This document shows, one piece after another, positions 1 through 4,688 of a stretch of 5,630 nt of DNA. Within the stretch, counting starts at the first letter, position 1; each line of letters opens with the position of its first letter. Position numbers and translations under genes: made by a program. The notes under the pieces are model-generated. The model saw nothing but the letters and a program-made list of their open reading frames with translations, was not told the DNA's origin and did no database searches. The stretch is taken from positions 1-5,630 of the forward strand of contig CAMFSS010000161.1 of the NCBI GenBank assembly GCA_945983195.1, given 5' to 3'. This stretch comes from an uncultured Prevotellaceae bacterium (lineage in GTDB: Bacteria; Bacteroidota; Bacteroidia; Bacteroidales; Muribaculaceae).

Positions 1-277
1 AGTAAGAAGGCAGATGCTTCACAAATGAATGTTTCGACATGAACACGGTTCCGGGCGTTGCAAATGCAAAGGTGCGTTCCTTCTCGCCGTTCATGTCGGC
101 AAATCTCACAATGCCGTCTTTCACCACATACACGTTGGAGTTGTTCTGCCCTGGGTGTATGAGCACTTCGTCCTGCGCGAGATTGATGGTACGCGCGAGT
201 GCCAGGAACCTGTCGAGTGTTGCATCGGCAGGTTCGTAGGTACATTCGCGTTTTAGCAGTTCTTTAAGTGAATTCAT
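1..277 (-). CDS. Crp/Fnr-family transcriptional regulator, N-terminal part (cut by window edge)
   Basis: The minus strand reads open from ATG at 277-275 to the left edge, giving 92 residues with no stop, so the C-terminal part lies outside the window. The visible part looks like the cyclic-nucleotide-binding beta-barrel of Crp/Fnr regulators. A short helical lead (MNSLKELLKR) is followed by DEVLIHPGQNNSNVYVVKDG (residues 36-55), the usual run into 'xxVxxGxVR', then the strand pair around NGEKERTFAFATPG (63-76). Family members are cytoplasmic dimers that sense a small ligand or redox state with this domain and bind DNA with a C-terminal winged helix, which is not visible here, so ligand and targets are unknown. 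It lies 40 bp downstream of the endonuclease gene on the same strand, with no clear terminator between, so co-transcription is possible. The gap holds only a partial -7 match (TATCTTAA). The start is the first ATG before the conserved domain, with no obvious Shine-Dalgarno sequence. Confidence 0.8.
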   Translation of the reverse strand, partial: MNSLKELLKRECTYEPADATLDRFLALARTINLAQDEVLIHPGQNNSNVYVVKDGIVRFADMNGEKERTFAFATPGTVFMSKHSFVKHLPSY

Positions 278-317
278 AATTAAGATATTATAGGTCGGGA
301 ATAGTGCCGGAGTGAGG

Positions 318-1454
318 CTATTTTCTCACAACCACTTTAGCCGGATGCGACATTCCGTCGACGGTAATCATGTACACTCCGAGAGGCAGTGTGAGGAGCT
401 GGTTTGGCTCAACCACAGGCAGGTGCTCAACGATGCGTCCCTGGAGGTCGTAGATGCGGCAATTTGCGAGTTTCTCGCTGCAAATGATGCGGACTACTCC
501 ATCGGGGTAAGATGCCACTACGAGGCGTTTGTCGGCTTCTATTCCAGTCACCGATGCTGAGGTCACCGTGATTGCATTCGATGCCACCGAGCGGTAGCCG
601 AGTCGGCTCGACTGCACCGTGTAGGTGTGGGTGTCGCCGGGGCGCAGATCGTCGAAGTCGCAGGCGGTTTCGTCGATCTGGAATTCGGTGGTGGTGGCGG
701 TGTTTCCGCTGTAAACCGTGCGTGTGAGCACATAGTAGTCGATAGTCTCGGCAGCTTCGCTCCACGAAGCGCGGTAGGACGTTTCAGTCACTTCGGAAGC
801 TGCAAAGGCGGTAAGTTGCGAGAGTGAAGGCACATTGAGGCAGGCAGCTTTGAGCGACACTCCCACGCTGCCTGTGAGTCCGCCGTCGGAGATGAGCAGT
901 CGGGCAGAGTGGTTGCCTACAGCCGTCGGAGTATAGGTGATACGGAGCATGTATCCGTCGTCTTTGTTGGCGTTGCTTGCTGAAATGCTTTTCACTTGTG
1001 CCTTGAAGATTGCGTGATCGTCGGTGTAGATAGTCACCGAGAGTGAGCATACGAGGTTGATTCCCTTCACGTAGAGGTCGACGTGCTGCGAATTGCCTAT
1101 TGCCACTTCGCCGAAGTCGAGCTCAGAGTCCTGCACGGGGCTGATTAGCTCGGCATCGCCGGTGGGGTGGTCGGCAGAGTATTTCTGCCCCTGGCGGTTG
1201 CCCCACACATATTCCACCAGCATGGGGTCGTCGACGTAGGGGTTGCGGTTACCTTGAATGCGGTAGACGGCATCGTTGCGGTCAAGCTCCTTTTGGCTCA
1301 CCGGATCTTGGCGGGCCCATTCGAGCAGCATATTGTAGGCCCACGGCTTCAGCGAGAGGTAGTTTTCCGATTTGTCGACAAACATGTAGGTGTATTTCCA
1401 TGTGTAGTCCTGGTAGCAGGTAGCCATGTAGAAGTAGACACGGGCAAAGTCGCC
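318..1454 (-). CDS. Endonuclease I, C-terminal fragment with Ig-like, FN3 and T9SS sorting domains
   Basis: The 378 codons after the internal TAG begin GDFARVYFYMATCYQDY and complete the nuclease domain with DPVSQKELDRNDAVYRIQGN followed by RNPYVDDP and VEYVWG (full-length residues 234-269), the usual end of endonuclease I proteins. Then come a beta-rich Ig-like region (about 285-390, SELDFGEVAIGN at its start), an FN3-like domain (about 392-483, ending NAITVT), and a T9SS type A sorting domain (about 492-562) with CRIYDLQGRIV, LPLGVYMITVDG and the basic tail KVVVRK before TAG 320-318. The first internal ATG (1427-1425) has no Shine-Dalgarno sequence and would give a cytoplasmic 369-residue product without signal peptide or catalytic His, so independent expression is unlikely to be useful. 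The domain order is that of an extracellular, surface-sorted enzyme. The FN3 and Ig-like boundaries are judged by eye. Confidence 0.7.
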   Translation of the reverse strand, partial: GDFARVYFYMATCYQDYTWKYTYMFVDKSENYLSLKPWAYNMLLEWARQDPVSQKELDRNDAVYRIQGNRNPYVDDPMLVEYVWGNRQGQKYSADHPTGDAELISPVQDSELDFGEVAIGNSQHVDLYVKGINLVCSLSVTIYTDDHAIFKAQVKSISASNANKDDGYMLRITYTPTAVGNHSARLLISDGGLTGSVGVSLKAACLNVPSLSQLTAFAASEVTETSYRASWSEAAETIDYYVLTRTVYSGNTATTTEFQIDETACDFDDLRPGDTHTYTVQSSRLGYRSVASNAITVTSASVTGIEADKRLVVASYPDGVVRIICSEKLANCRIYDLQGRIVEHLPVVEPNQLLTLPLGVYMITVDGMSHPAKVVVRK

Positions 1455-2006
1455 CTAGTATTCGTCGGCAGGCTCAAACACGCGCGAGCTTCCACCGCCC
1501 TGCCCCGTCACGGCATATCCCACTTTGCTTGTGCCGTTGTCGAATGTGGGCAATTCCACCACGCCCAGCGGATAGTTGCTCTTGGCTGAGTTTGCGGGGC
1601 CGTCGCTTGGGAAAAGGTGCATCAGGTCGGTTCCTGCAAGGAACTTCTCGATGTCGCTTGCCGAGCTTCCTGAGTTGCCCCACCAGCTCTTTGGCACCGA
1701 GTGCTCGCGGTTGAGGCCCTTGGTGCCGCCATGGTAGTAATAGTTCCGGTTGTTCCAGTTGTCGGAGTACATATCCCATACCAGCGTCTTGCCGTCAACC
1801 ATGTCGGGGTAGGCGTCGGTCTGTGGGAAGTAGTTCCACAAGCTGTTATAGGTGAGTTGGGTGTGTGTGAAAATGATGTCGTGAAGCTGAGTTTTCAGTT
1901 GTTCGCCCGATTTTCCGTCGAGAGAACTGTAGTAGCCCACAGGTGCGTCGGCAAGCATAGCAGCAAAAGTCAGCAGTCCGATTGCCAGTGTCGATAGTCT
2001 CTTCAT
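1455..2006 (-). CDS. Endonuclease I, N-terminal fragment with signal peptide and catalytic motifs
   Basis: This is the 183-residue product expected if the TAG at 1457-1455 acts as a stop. Residues 1 to about 19 form a signal peptide (MKRLSTLAIGLLTFAAMLA, cleaved near A19 or A21) with no lipobox cysteine. The conserved nuclease motifs are present: NREHSVPKSWWG (99-110), with the metal-binding/catalytic Glu-His pair at E101-H102, and DLMHLFPSDGPANSAKSNYP (127-146), whose asparagines and Arg/Lys position match the second conserved block; N139 is my best guess for the metal ligand, from family knowledge. The fragment lacks the C-terminal third of the nuclease domain and the T9SS tag, so it would probably be inactive or retained in the periplasm. 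The ATG at 2006 is preferred over an in-frame TTG at 2018 because it starts directly on a charged signal-peptide n-region (MKR). No Shine-Dalgarno sequence lies close by. Confidence 0.7.
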   Translation of the reverse strand: MKRLSTLAIGLLTFAAMLADAPVGYYSSLDGKSGEQLKTQLHDIIFTHTQLTYNSLWNYFPQTDAYPDMVDGKTLVWDMYSDNWNNRNYYYHGGTKGLNREHSVPKSWWGNSGSSASDIEKFLAGTDLMHLFPSDGPANSAKSNYPLGVVELPTFDNGTSKVGYAVTGQGGGSSRVFEPADEY

Positions 2007-2061
2007 GATTATTGTCAAGTTGTTTAATAGTTATCTTTCCTTGTTCGAATAGTGTTAACTG

Positions 2062-2095
2062 CAAATATAGGCAAATATTTTCAACCGCAGGCAAT
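2062..2095 (-). promoter_or_regulatory. Candidate promoter of the endonuclease gene
   Basis: On the minus strand TATATTTG (2069-2062) matches the Bacteroidota -7 consensus TAnnTTTG exactly. The best -33 candidate is ATTG at 2095-2092, a one-mismatch match 22 bases upstream, slightly longer than the usual 19-21. Transcription would start near 2056, leaving a leader of about 50 bases before ATG 2006. GCAAATAT is directly repeated on the plus strand (2061-2068 and 2071-2078), so a second, shifted -7-like copy exists. Confidence 0.5.
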
Positions 2096-2176
2096 CTTTT
2101 CGCACTATTATGCTCCATATAGCCATTTTTTATCTGCAAAAAACAATATTTCGGAGAATTTCAGGCTGAATTGTGC

Positions 2177-2197
2177 CTACTTTCATTTGAAAAGTAG
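2177..2197. promoter_or_regulatory. Inverted repeat, candidate operator
   Basis: CTACTTT (2177-2183) and AAAGTAG (2191-2197) form a perfect 7-bp inverted repeat with a 7-base spacer, centred at 2187. It fills the spacer between the -33 position and the -7 element at 2198-2205, where a bound dimeric regulator would block or reshape RNA polymerase binding. Which protein binds is unknown. The adjacent AraC gene and the Crp-like gene are nearby candidates, although AraC proteins more often use direct repeats. Confidence 0.35.
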
Positions 2198-2205
2198 TAA
2201 ATTTG
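2198..2205 (+). promoter_or_regulatory. -7 element of the AraC-family gene promoter
   Basis: TAAATTTG matches the Bacteroidota -7 consensus TAnnTTTG exactly. No good -33 TTTG sits 19-21 bases upstream; the nearest is TTG/TGTG around 2171-2175, which suggests dependence on an activator. Transcription would begin near 2210, giving a leader of about 60 bases and excluding the in-frame GTG at 2210 as the translation start. Confidence 0.5.
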
Positions 2206-2269
2206 CAGCGTGGCTGATGACCATTGCGAGAGAAAATTTAGTGTAAAAACAACCAAGAAAGACCTATTG

Positions 2270-3091
2270 ATGCTTACTCGGGTGATTCTCCCTACCCCAC
2301 CCCTGCGTGCTTTTGTGCACCACTACTGGGTGATGAAGGCCGACCGCATTTCAGCCGAAATGAATATCGTGCCTACGGGGTCGATGAAATGGATGTTTCA
2401 CCGACGCATTCCTCTTGTGGTCAACGGCGTGGTCGACAACAGCAATGTTGCATCGGTGTGCGGCCAGTACTATCGGAGCATCCATGTGCACACCGCCAGC
2501 AACACGCATCTGCTGTTTGTATTTTTCAGGCCTTACGCCCTGAAGATGATTATGGGCATTCCGTCTGACACTTTTATGGAGGACAATGTGTCGATGGACC
2601 AGCTCGGGGTGCCCGACTTCCACGAACTTAAGTGCCGCGTTCTCGACAGTGCCACCGATGAGGAAGCCATAGGCATCATTGAGTCGTTCATCATGCGCAG
2701 GCTTCACGATTGCAGCGACAACGTCTATCTGAAGCCGCTAATTGCCGTGTGCAACGCCATCGACAGCAACCCTGCCATCACACTCGACTGTCTTAGCGAC
2801 ATTGCATGCCTCAGTGAGCGGCAGTTCCGACGCGTTTTCTCCGAACACGTGGGAATGACGCCGAAGCAGATGATTCGCACCAAGCGTTTCTTCCACGCCA
2901 CAAAGATGATACAGACGCTCGACGAGAGCGTGTTTACCACCATTGTCAACGACCTCGGCTTTACCGACCACTCCCACTTCAACAAGGAGTTTCGCCAGTT
3001 CTCCGGAATGTCGCCTACCGACTACCTCGCCCACATTCGCGAAATCAAGCGCACCGACTTCATTCGCGGCTACCGCGCCTACCACGAGTAA
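2270..3091 (+). CDS. AraC-family transcriptional regulator with DUF6597-like sensor domain
   Basis: A 273-residue cytoplasmic DNA-binding regulator. The N-terminal part (about 1-110) has the landmarks of the DUF6597-type domain found before AraC helix-turn-helix regions: VILPTPPLRAFVHHYWV (5-21) and NIVPTGSMKWMFH (32-44). It lacks a recognisable cupin metal site, so its ligand is unknown. The C-terminal AraC domain (about 160-262) has both helix-turn-helix units: TLDCLSDIACLSERQFRRVF (171-190), then VFTTIVNDLGFTDHSHFNKE (221-240) leading into FRQFSGMSPTDYL, the classic family signature. The start is ATG 2270: it begins directly at the conserved strand, an A/G-rich AAGAAAGA precedes it, and the likely promoter at 2198-2205 rules out the longer in-frame GTG at 2210. 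The gene is divergent from the endonuclease gene, and AraC proteins often control themselves or a divergent neighbour. Its last codons (RAYHE) are duplicated just past the stop. Confidence 0.88.
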   Translation: MLTRVILPTPPLRAFVHHYWVMKADRISAEMNIVPTGSMKWMFHRRIPLVVNGVVDNSNVASVCGQYYRSIHVHTASNTHLLFVFFRPYALKMIMGIPSDTFMEDNVSMDQLGVPDFHELKCRVLDSATDEEAIGIIESFIMRRLHDCSDNVYLKPLIAVCNAIDSNPAITLDCLSDIACLSERQFRRVFSEHVGMTPKQMIRTKRFFHATKMIQTLDESVFTTIVNDLGFTDHSHFNKEFRQFSGMSPTDYLAHIREIKRTDFIRGYRAYHE

Positions 3092-3109
3092 CCGCGCCTA
3101 TCATGAGTA
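3072..3109 (+). repeat. 19-bp tandem duplication across the AraC-gene stop codon
   Basis: ACCGCGCCTACCACGAGTA (3072-3090) is followed at once by ACCGCGCCTATCATGAGTA (3091-3109), and a third copy begins as ACCGC (3110-3114). Two C-to-T differences separate the copies. Read in the gene's codon phase each copy spells R-A-Y-H-E-stop, and both differences are synonymous. The second copy lies beyond the stop in a shifted frame, so it does not alter the protein. Confidence 0.8.
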
Positions 3110-3117
3110 ACCGCTCC

Positions 3118-3136
3118 AAAAAGTGACAACCTTTTT
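3118..3136 (+). terminator. Weak candidate terminator after the AraC gene
   Basis: AAAAAG (3118-3123) and CTTTTT (3131-3136) can pair around a 7-base loop, 27 bases past the AraC-gene stop. The stem is short and almost all A-T, so it is a weak intrinsic terminator at best. It is listed because it is the only such hairpin I found in the gap. Confidence 0.2.
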
Positions 3137-3140
3137 CAGT

Positions 3141-3158
3141 TAAGGTCATTAAGGTCAT
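3141..3158 (+). repeat. 9-bp tandem repeat TAAGGTCAT x2
   Basis: TAAGGTCAT occurs twice in tandem without a mismatch (3141-3149, 3150-3158). It is non-coding and sits between the AraC gene and the A-tract array. It may be a contracted simple repeat or a paired protein-binding site; nothing in the sequence decides between these. Confidence 0.6.
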
Positions 3159-3177
3159 CGCAAGCCTGCCGGAATTG

Positions 3178-3293
3178 GGAAAAATGTGGGAAATCGAAGG
3201 GTAAATCCATGGAAAAATGTGTAAAAAGTGCGTAAAAAACCCGGAAAAATATGGAAAATCATCCTAAAAACCTTTGGAAAAATGTGGGAAATC
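3178..3293 (+). repeat. Four imperfect 32-33-bp direct repeats with phased A-tracts
   Basis: A core close to GGAAAAATGTGGGAAATC begins at 3178, 3211, 3243 and 3276 (spacing 33, 32, 33). Copies 1 and 4 are identical over 18 bp. Copies 2 and 3 diverge mainly in the second half. The linkers of units 1-3 share TAAAT/TAAAAACC. Each unit holds about three runs of A on the plus strand, and over the whole array the runs are centred on average about 10.7 bp apart, close to the DNA helical repeat, which predicts intrinsic curvature. The last unit overlaps the spacer of the ATPase promoter, placing the array just upstream of and within it. Positions near 3181-3240 were fixed from the reading frame of the downstream gene and are good to about one base. 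Confidence 0.75.
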
Positions 3294-3303
3294 ACTACCT
3301 TTG
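3273..3303 (+). promoter_or_regulatory. Near-ideal Bacteroidota promoter of the ATPase gene
   Basis: TTTG (3273-3276) is followed after exactly 19 bases by TACCTTTG (3296-3303), matching both halves and the spacing of the Bacteroidota sigma factor consensus (TTTG, 19-21 bases, TAnnTTTG). Transcription should start near 3308, giving a leader of about 15 bases before ATG 3324. This position decides the start codon of the ATPase. Confidence 0.7.
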
Positions 3304-3323
3304 CATTGCTAAATACACTGATT

Positions 3324-4688
3324 ATGAAATTCTTGCAAAGAAAAATCGACAGTTATCTTCAAGAGTGGAAAAAACGTAGCCACAAACCACTCATCGTGAA
3401 AGGTGCCCGGCAAATAGGCAAAACATCGTCAATAATGCACTTTGCCTCAACAAACTATGATAGTGTAATAGCTCTGAATTTTGTTCTTCAAAGCAGTTTC
3501 AAGCAAATATTTGATAACGGTTATGAAGTGGAAAATATAATAAAGAATATTTCCCTTATTAATCCGGATTTCAGATTTATCCCTTACAAGACATTGATTT
3601 TTTTCGATGAGATTCAAGATTGTCCACAATGTGCCACTTGCCTGAAGGCATTTGCTATTGATGGTCGGTTCGACGTGATATGTTCAGGGTCATTGATGGG
3701 AATTGATTATCGTGACATTGAGTCGAACAGTGTAGGCTATAAAGAAGATTACGAGATGTATTCTCTCGATTTTGAGGAATTTTTGTGGGCCAAAGGCTAT
3801 GGCGGTGATTTCATTGATTCCCTCTTTGAAAAGATGAAAAAGATAGAACCGCTGTCATCAATTGAGATGAATGTGCTTGGTGATGTTTTTCGTGAATACA
3901 TGATAATTGGTGGTATGCCTGCTATAGTGAACAAATTTGTCACAAATAATAATTTTGAGGGAACACTTCAGATGCAGCGTCAATTGTTGCTCGACTATGA
4001 GGAAGACATTACTAAGTATGCCGGAGGTCTCGACAAGGGTAAAATCAAGAATATTTACAACCATATTTCGGTATTTCTTGGAAGAGACAATAAAAAGTTC
4101 CAGATAACCAAAGTGGCACGAGGAGCTCGCTCACGCGATTATGTGGGTACAATAGAATGGCTCAATGATGCCGGAATAGTGAACGTGTGCTATTGCCTTG
4201 ATGAATTAAGCCTGCCACTGAAAGGCAATTACAATCCATCTTCGTTTAAGCTCTATTATCGGGATACAGGGCTGCTTGTGGCATCGCTCGACCGTGAATC
4301 GCAAGATGATATCCGGCAAAACCATAATTATGGAACCTACAAGGGTGCTTTGTATGAAAATGTTGTAGGCGAGATGCTTGTTAAGCAGGGCTATAGTCTA
4401 TATTTCTATCGCAATGAGAAATCAACAATGGAGATTGATTTCTTTGTGAGAGATTCCAATTGTTTGATTCCCATAGAGGTTAAGGCTTCTGATAACGCCA
4501 CTCGTTCACTCAACAAGATTATTGACAATGGCGGAAAATATCCCGACATTAAATATGGCATCAAGCTCTGCAATCGCAACATAGGGTTTAATGGTTTGTT
4601 CTACACATTCCCTTATTTTCTGGGATTTTTGCTCCGCCGATTCCTTAATGAAGGCTCAAAAGGAATTTCTTCGGGACTATATCCATGA
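3324..4688 (+). CDS. AAA_14/DUF4143 ATP-binding protein with PD-(D/E)XK-like C-terminus
   Basis: A 454-residue soluble P-loop protein. The AAA_14 ATPase domain (about 20-150) has Walker A GARQIGKT (27-34), Walker B LIFFDE (91-96) and a sensor-like strand VICSGSLMG (118-126). The DUF4143 part follows, with its usual IIGGMPAIV (194-202) and DITKY (228-232). The C-terminal part fits a PD-(D/E)XK nuclease-like core: E345, E370-I-D372 and E385-V-K387, followed by the family's IKYGIKL and YTFPYF ending. The family is very common in Bacteroidales and its function is not established; ATP-driven nuclease or DNA-related action is an inference from the motifs. ATG 3324 is chosen because the promoter's -7 element ends at 3303, so an in-frame upstream GTG near 3228 would lie before the transcript. 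The gene is much more AT-rich than the AraC gene (17 versus 34 G/C in 60-base samples at 3481 and 2821), which suggests separate acquisition. Its last 12 bases overlap the convergent LysR gene. Confidence 0.9.
   Translation: MKFLQRKIDSYLQEWKKRSHKPLIVKGARQIGKTSSIMHFASTNYDSVIALNFVLQSSFKQIFDNGYEVENIIKNISLINPDFRFIPYKTLIFFDEIQDCPQCATCLKAFAIDGRFDVICSGSLMGIDYRDIESNSVGYKEDYEMYSLDFEEFLWAKGYGGDFIDSLFEKMKKIEPLSSIEMNVLGDVFREYMIIGGMPAIVNKFVTNNNFEGTLQMQRQLLLDYEEDITKYAGGLDKGKIKNIYNHISVFLGRDNKKFQITKVARGARSRDYVGTIEWLNDAGIVNVCYCLDELSLPLKGNYNPSSFKLYYRDTGLLVASLDRESQDDIRQNHNYGTYKGALYENVVGEMLVKQGYSLYFYRNEKSTMEIDFFVRDSNCLIPIEVKASDNATRSLNKIIDNGGKYPDIKYGIKLCNRNIGFNGLFYTFPYFLGFLLRRFLNEGSKGISSGLYP

Larger units (their letters stand above)
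318..2006 (-). pseudogene. Secreted T9SS endonuclease I, interrupted by an in-frame TAG
   Basis: One reading frame from ATG 2006-2004 to TAG 320-318 has 563 codons and is broken only by TAG at 1457-1455 (codon 184). The two sides read straight through as parts of one protein: ...FEPADEY-stop-GDFARVYFYMATCY..., where endonuclease I proteins typically carry a lysine at the stop. AAG to TAG is one base change. Domains in full-length numbering: signal peptide 1 to about 19; endonuclease I (Bsn/Vvn-like, non-specific DNA/RNA cleavage with a metal ion) to about 271; Ig-like beta domain about 285-390; fibronectin type III about 392-483; T9SS type A sorting domain about 492-562. The intact product would be exported by Sec, carried across the outer membrane by T9SS, and degrade extracellular nucleic acid. 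The rest of the frame shows no frameshift or further stop, so the break is recent, a sequencing error, or tolerated by readthrough. I class it as a probable pseudogene. Confidence 0.75.

Noticed and set aside
312..329. GTGAG/CTCAC hairpin at the endonuclease stop as a terminator.
   Set aside because: The stem is only 5 bp with an 8-base loop, it straddles the stop codon and no T-run follows on the minus strand.
1455..1457. TAG reassigned to an amino acid in this organism or in a phage-like code.
   Set aside because: TAG ends the same endonuclease frame at 320-318 and the LysR gene at 4679-4677, both at natural protein ends, and nothing here looks phage-derived.
1167..1589. A 140-codon plus-strand open frame antisense to the endonuclease, spanning the internal TAG.
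   Set aside because: It is a shadow of a G+C-rich coding strand, its translation resembles no family I recognise, and no promoter or ribosome site precedes it. The minus-strand frame explains the sequence fully.
2210..2269. An in-frame GTG start for the AraC gene, adding 20 residues.
   Set aside because: It sits five bases after a -7 element and would be at the transcript start. The added residues (MADDHCERKFSVKTTKKDLL) do not resemble the family, whose conserved domain begins right after ATG 2270.
3178..3293. The repeat array as a CRISPR array.
   Set aside because: The units are direct repeats of 32-33 bp in total with the conserved core taking more than half of each unit. The 14-15-base linkers are too short and too similar to be spacers, and no cas gene is present.
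3228..3323. An in-frame GTG start for the ATPase, adding 32 residues (RKKPGKIWKIILKTFGKMW...).
   Set aside because: The extension is the 33-bp repeat read as 11-codon units, and the TTTG/TACCTTTG promoter lies within it, so the mRNA would begin after this start. Family homology begins at MKFLQRKIDSYL.
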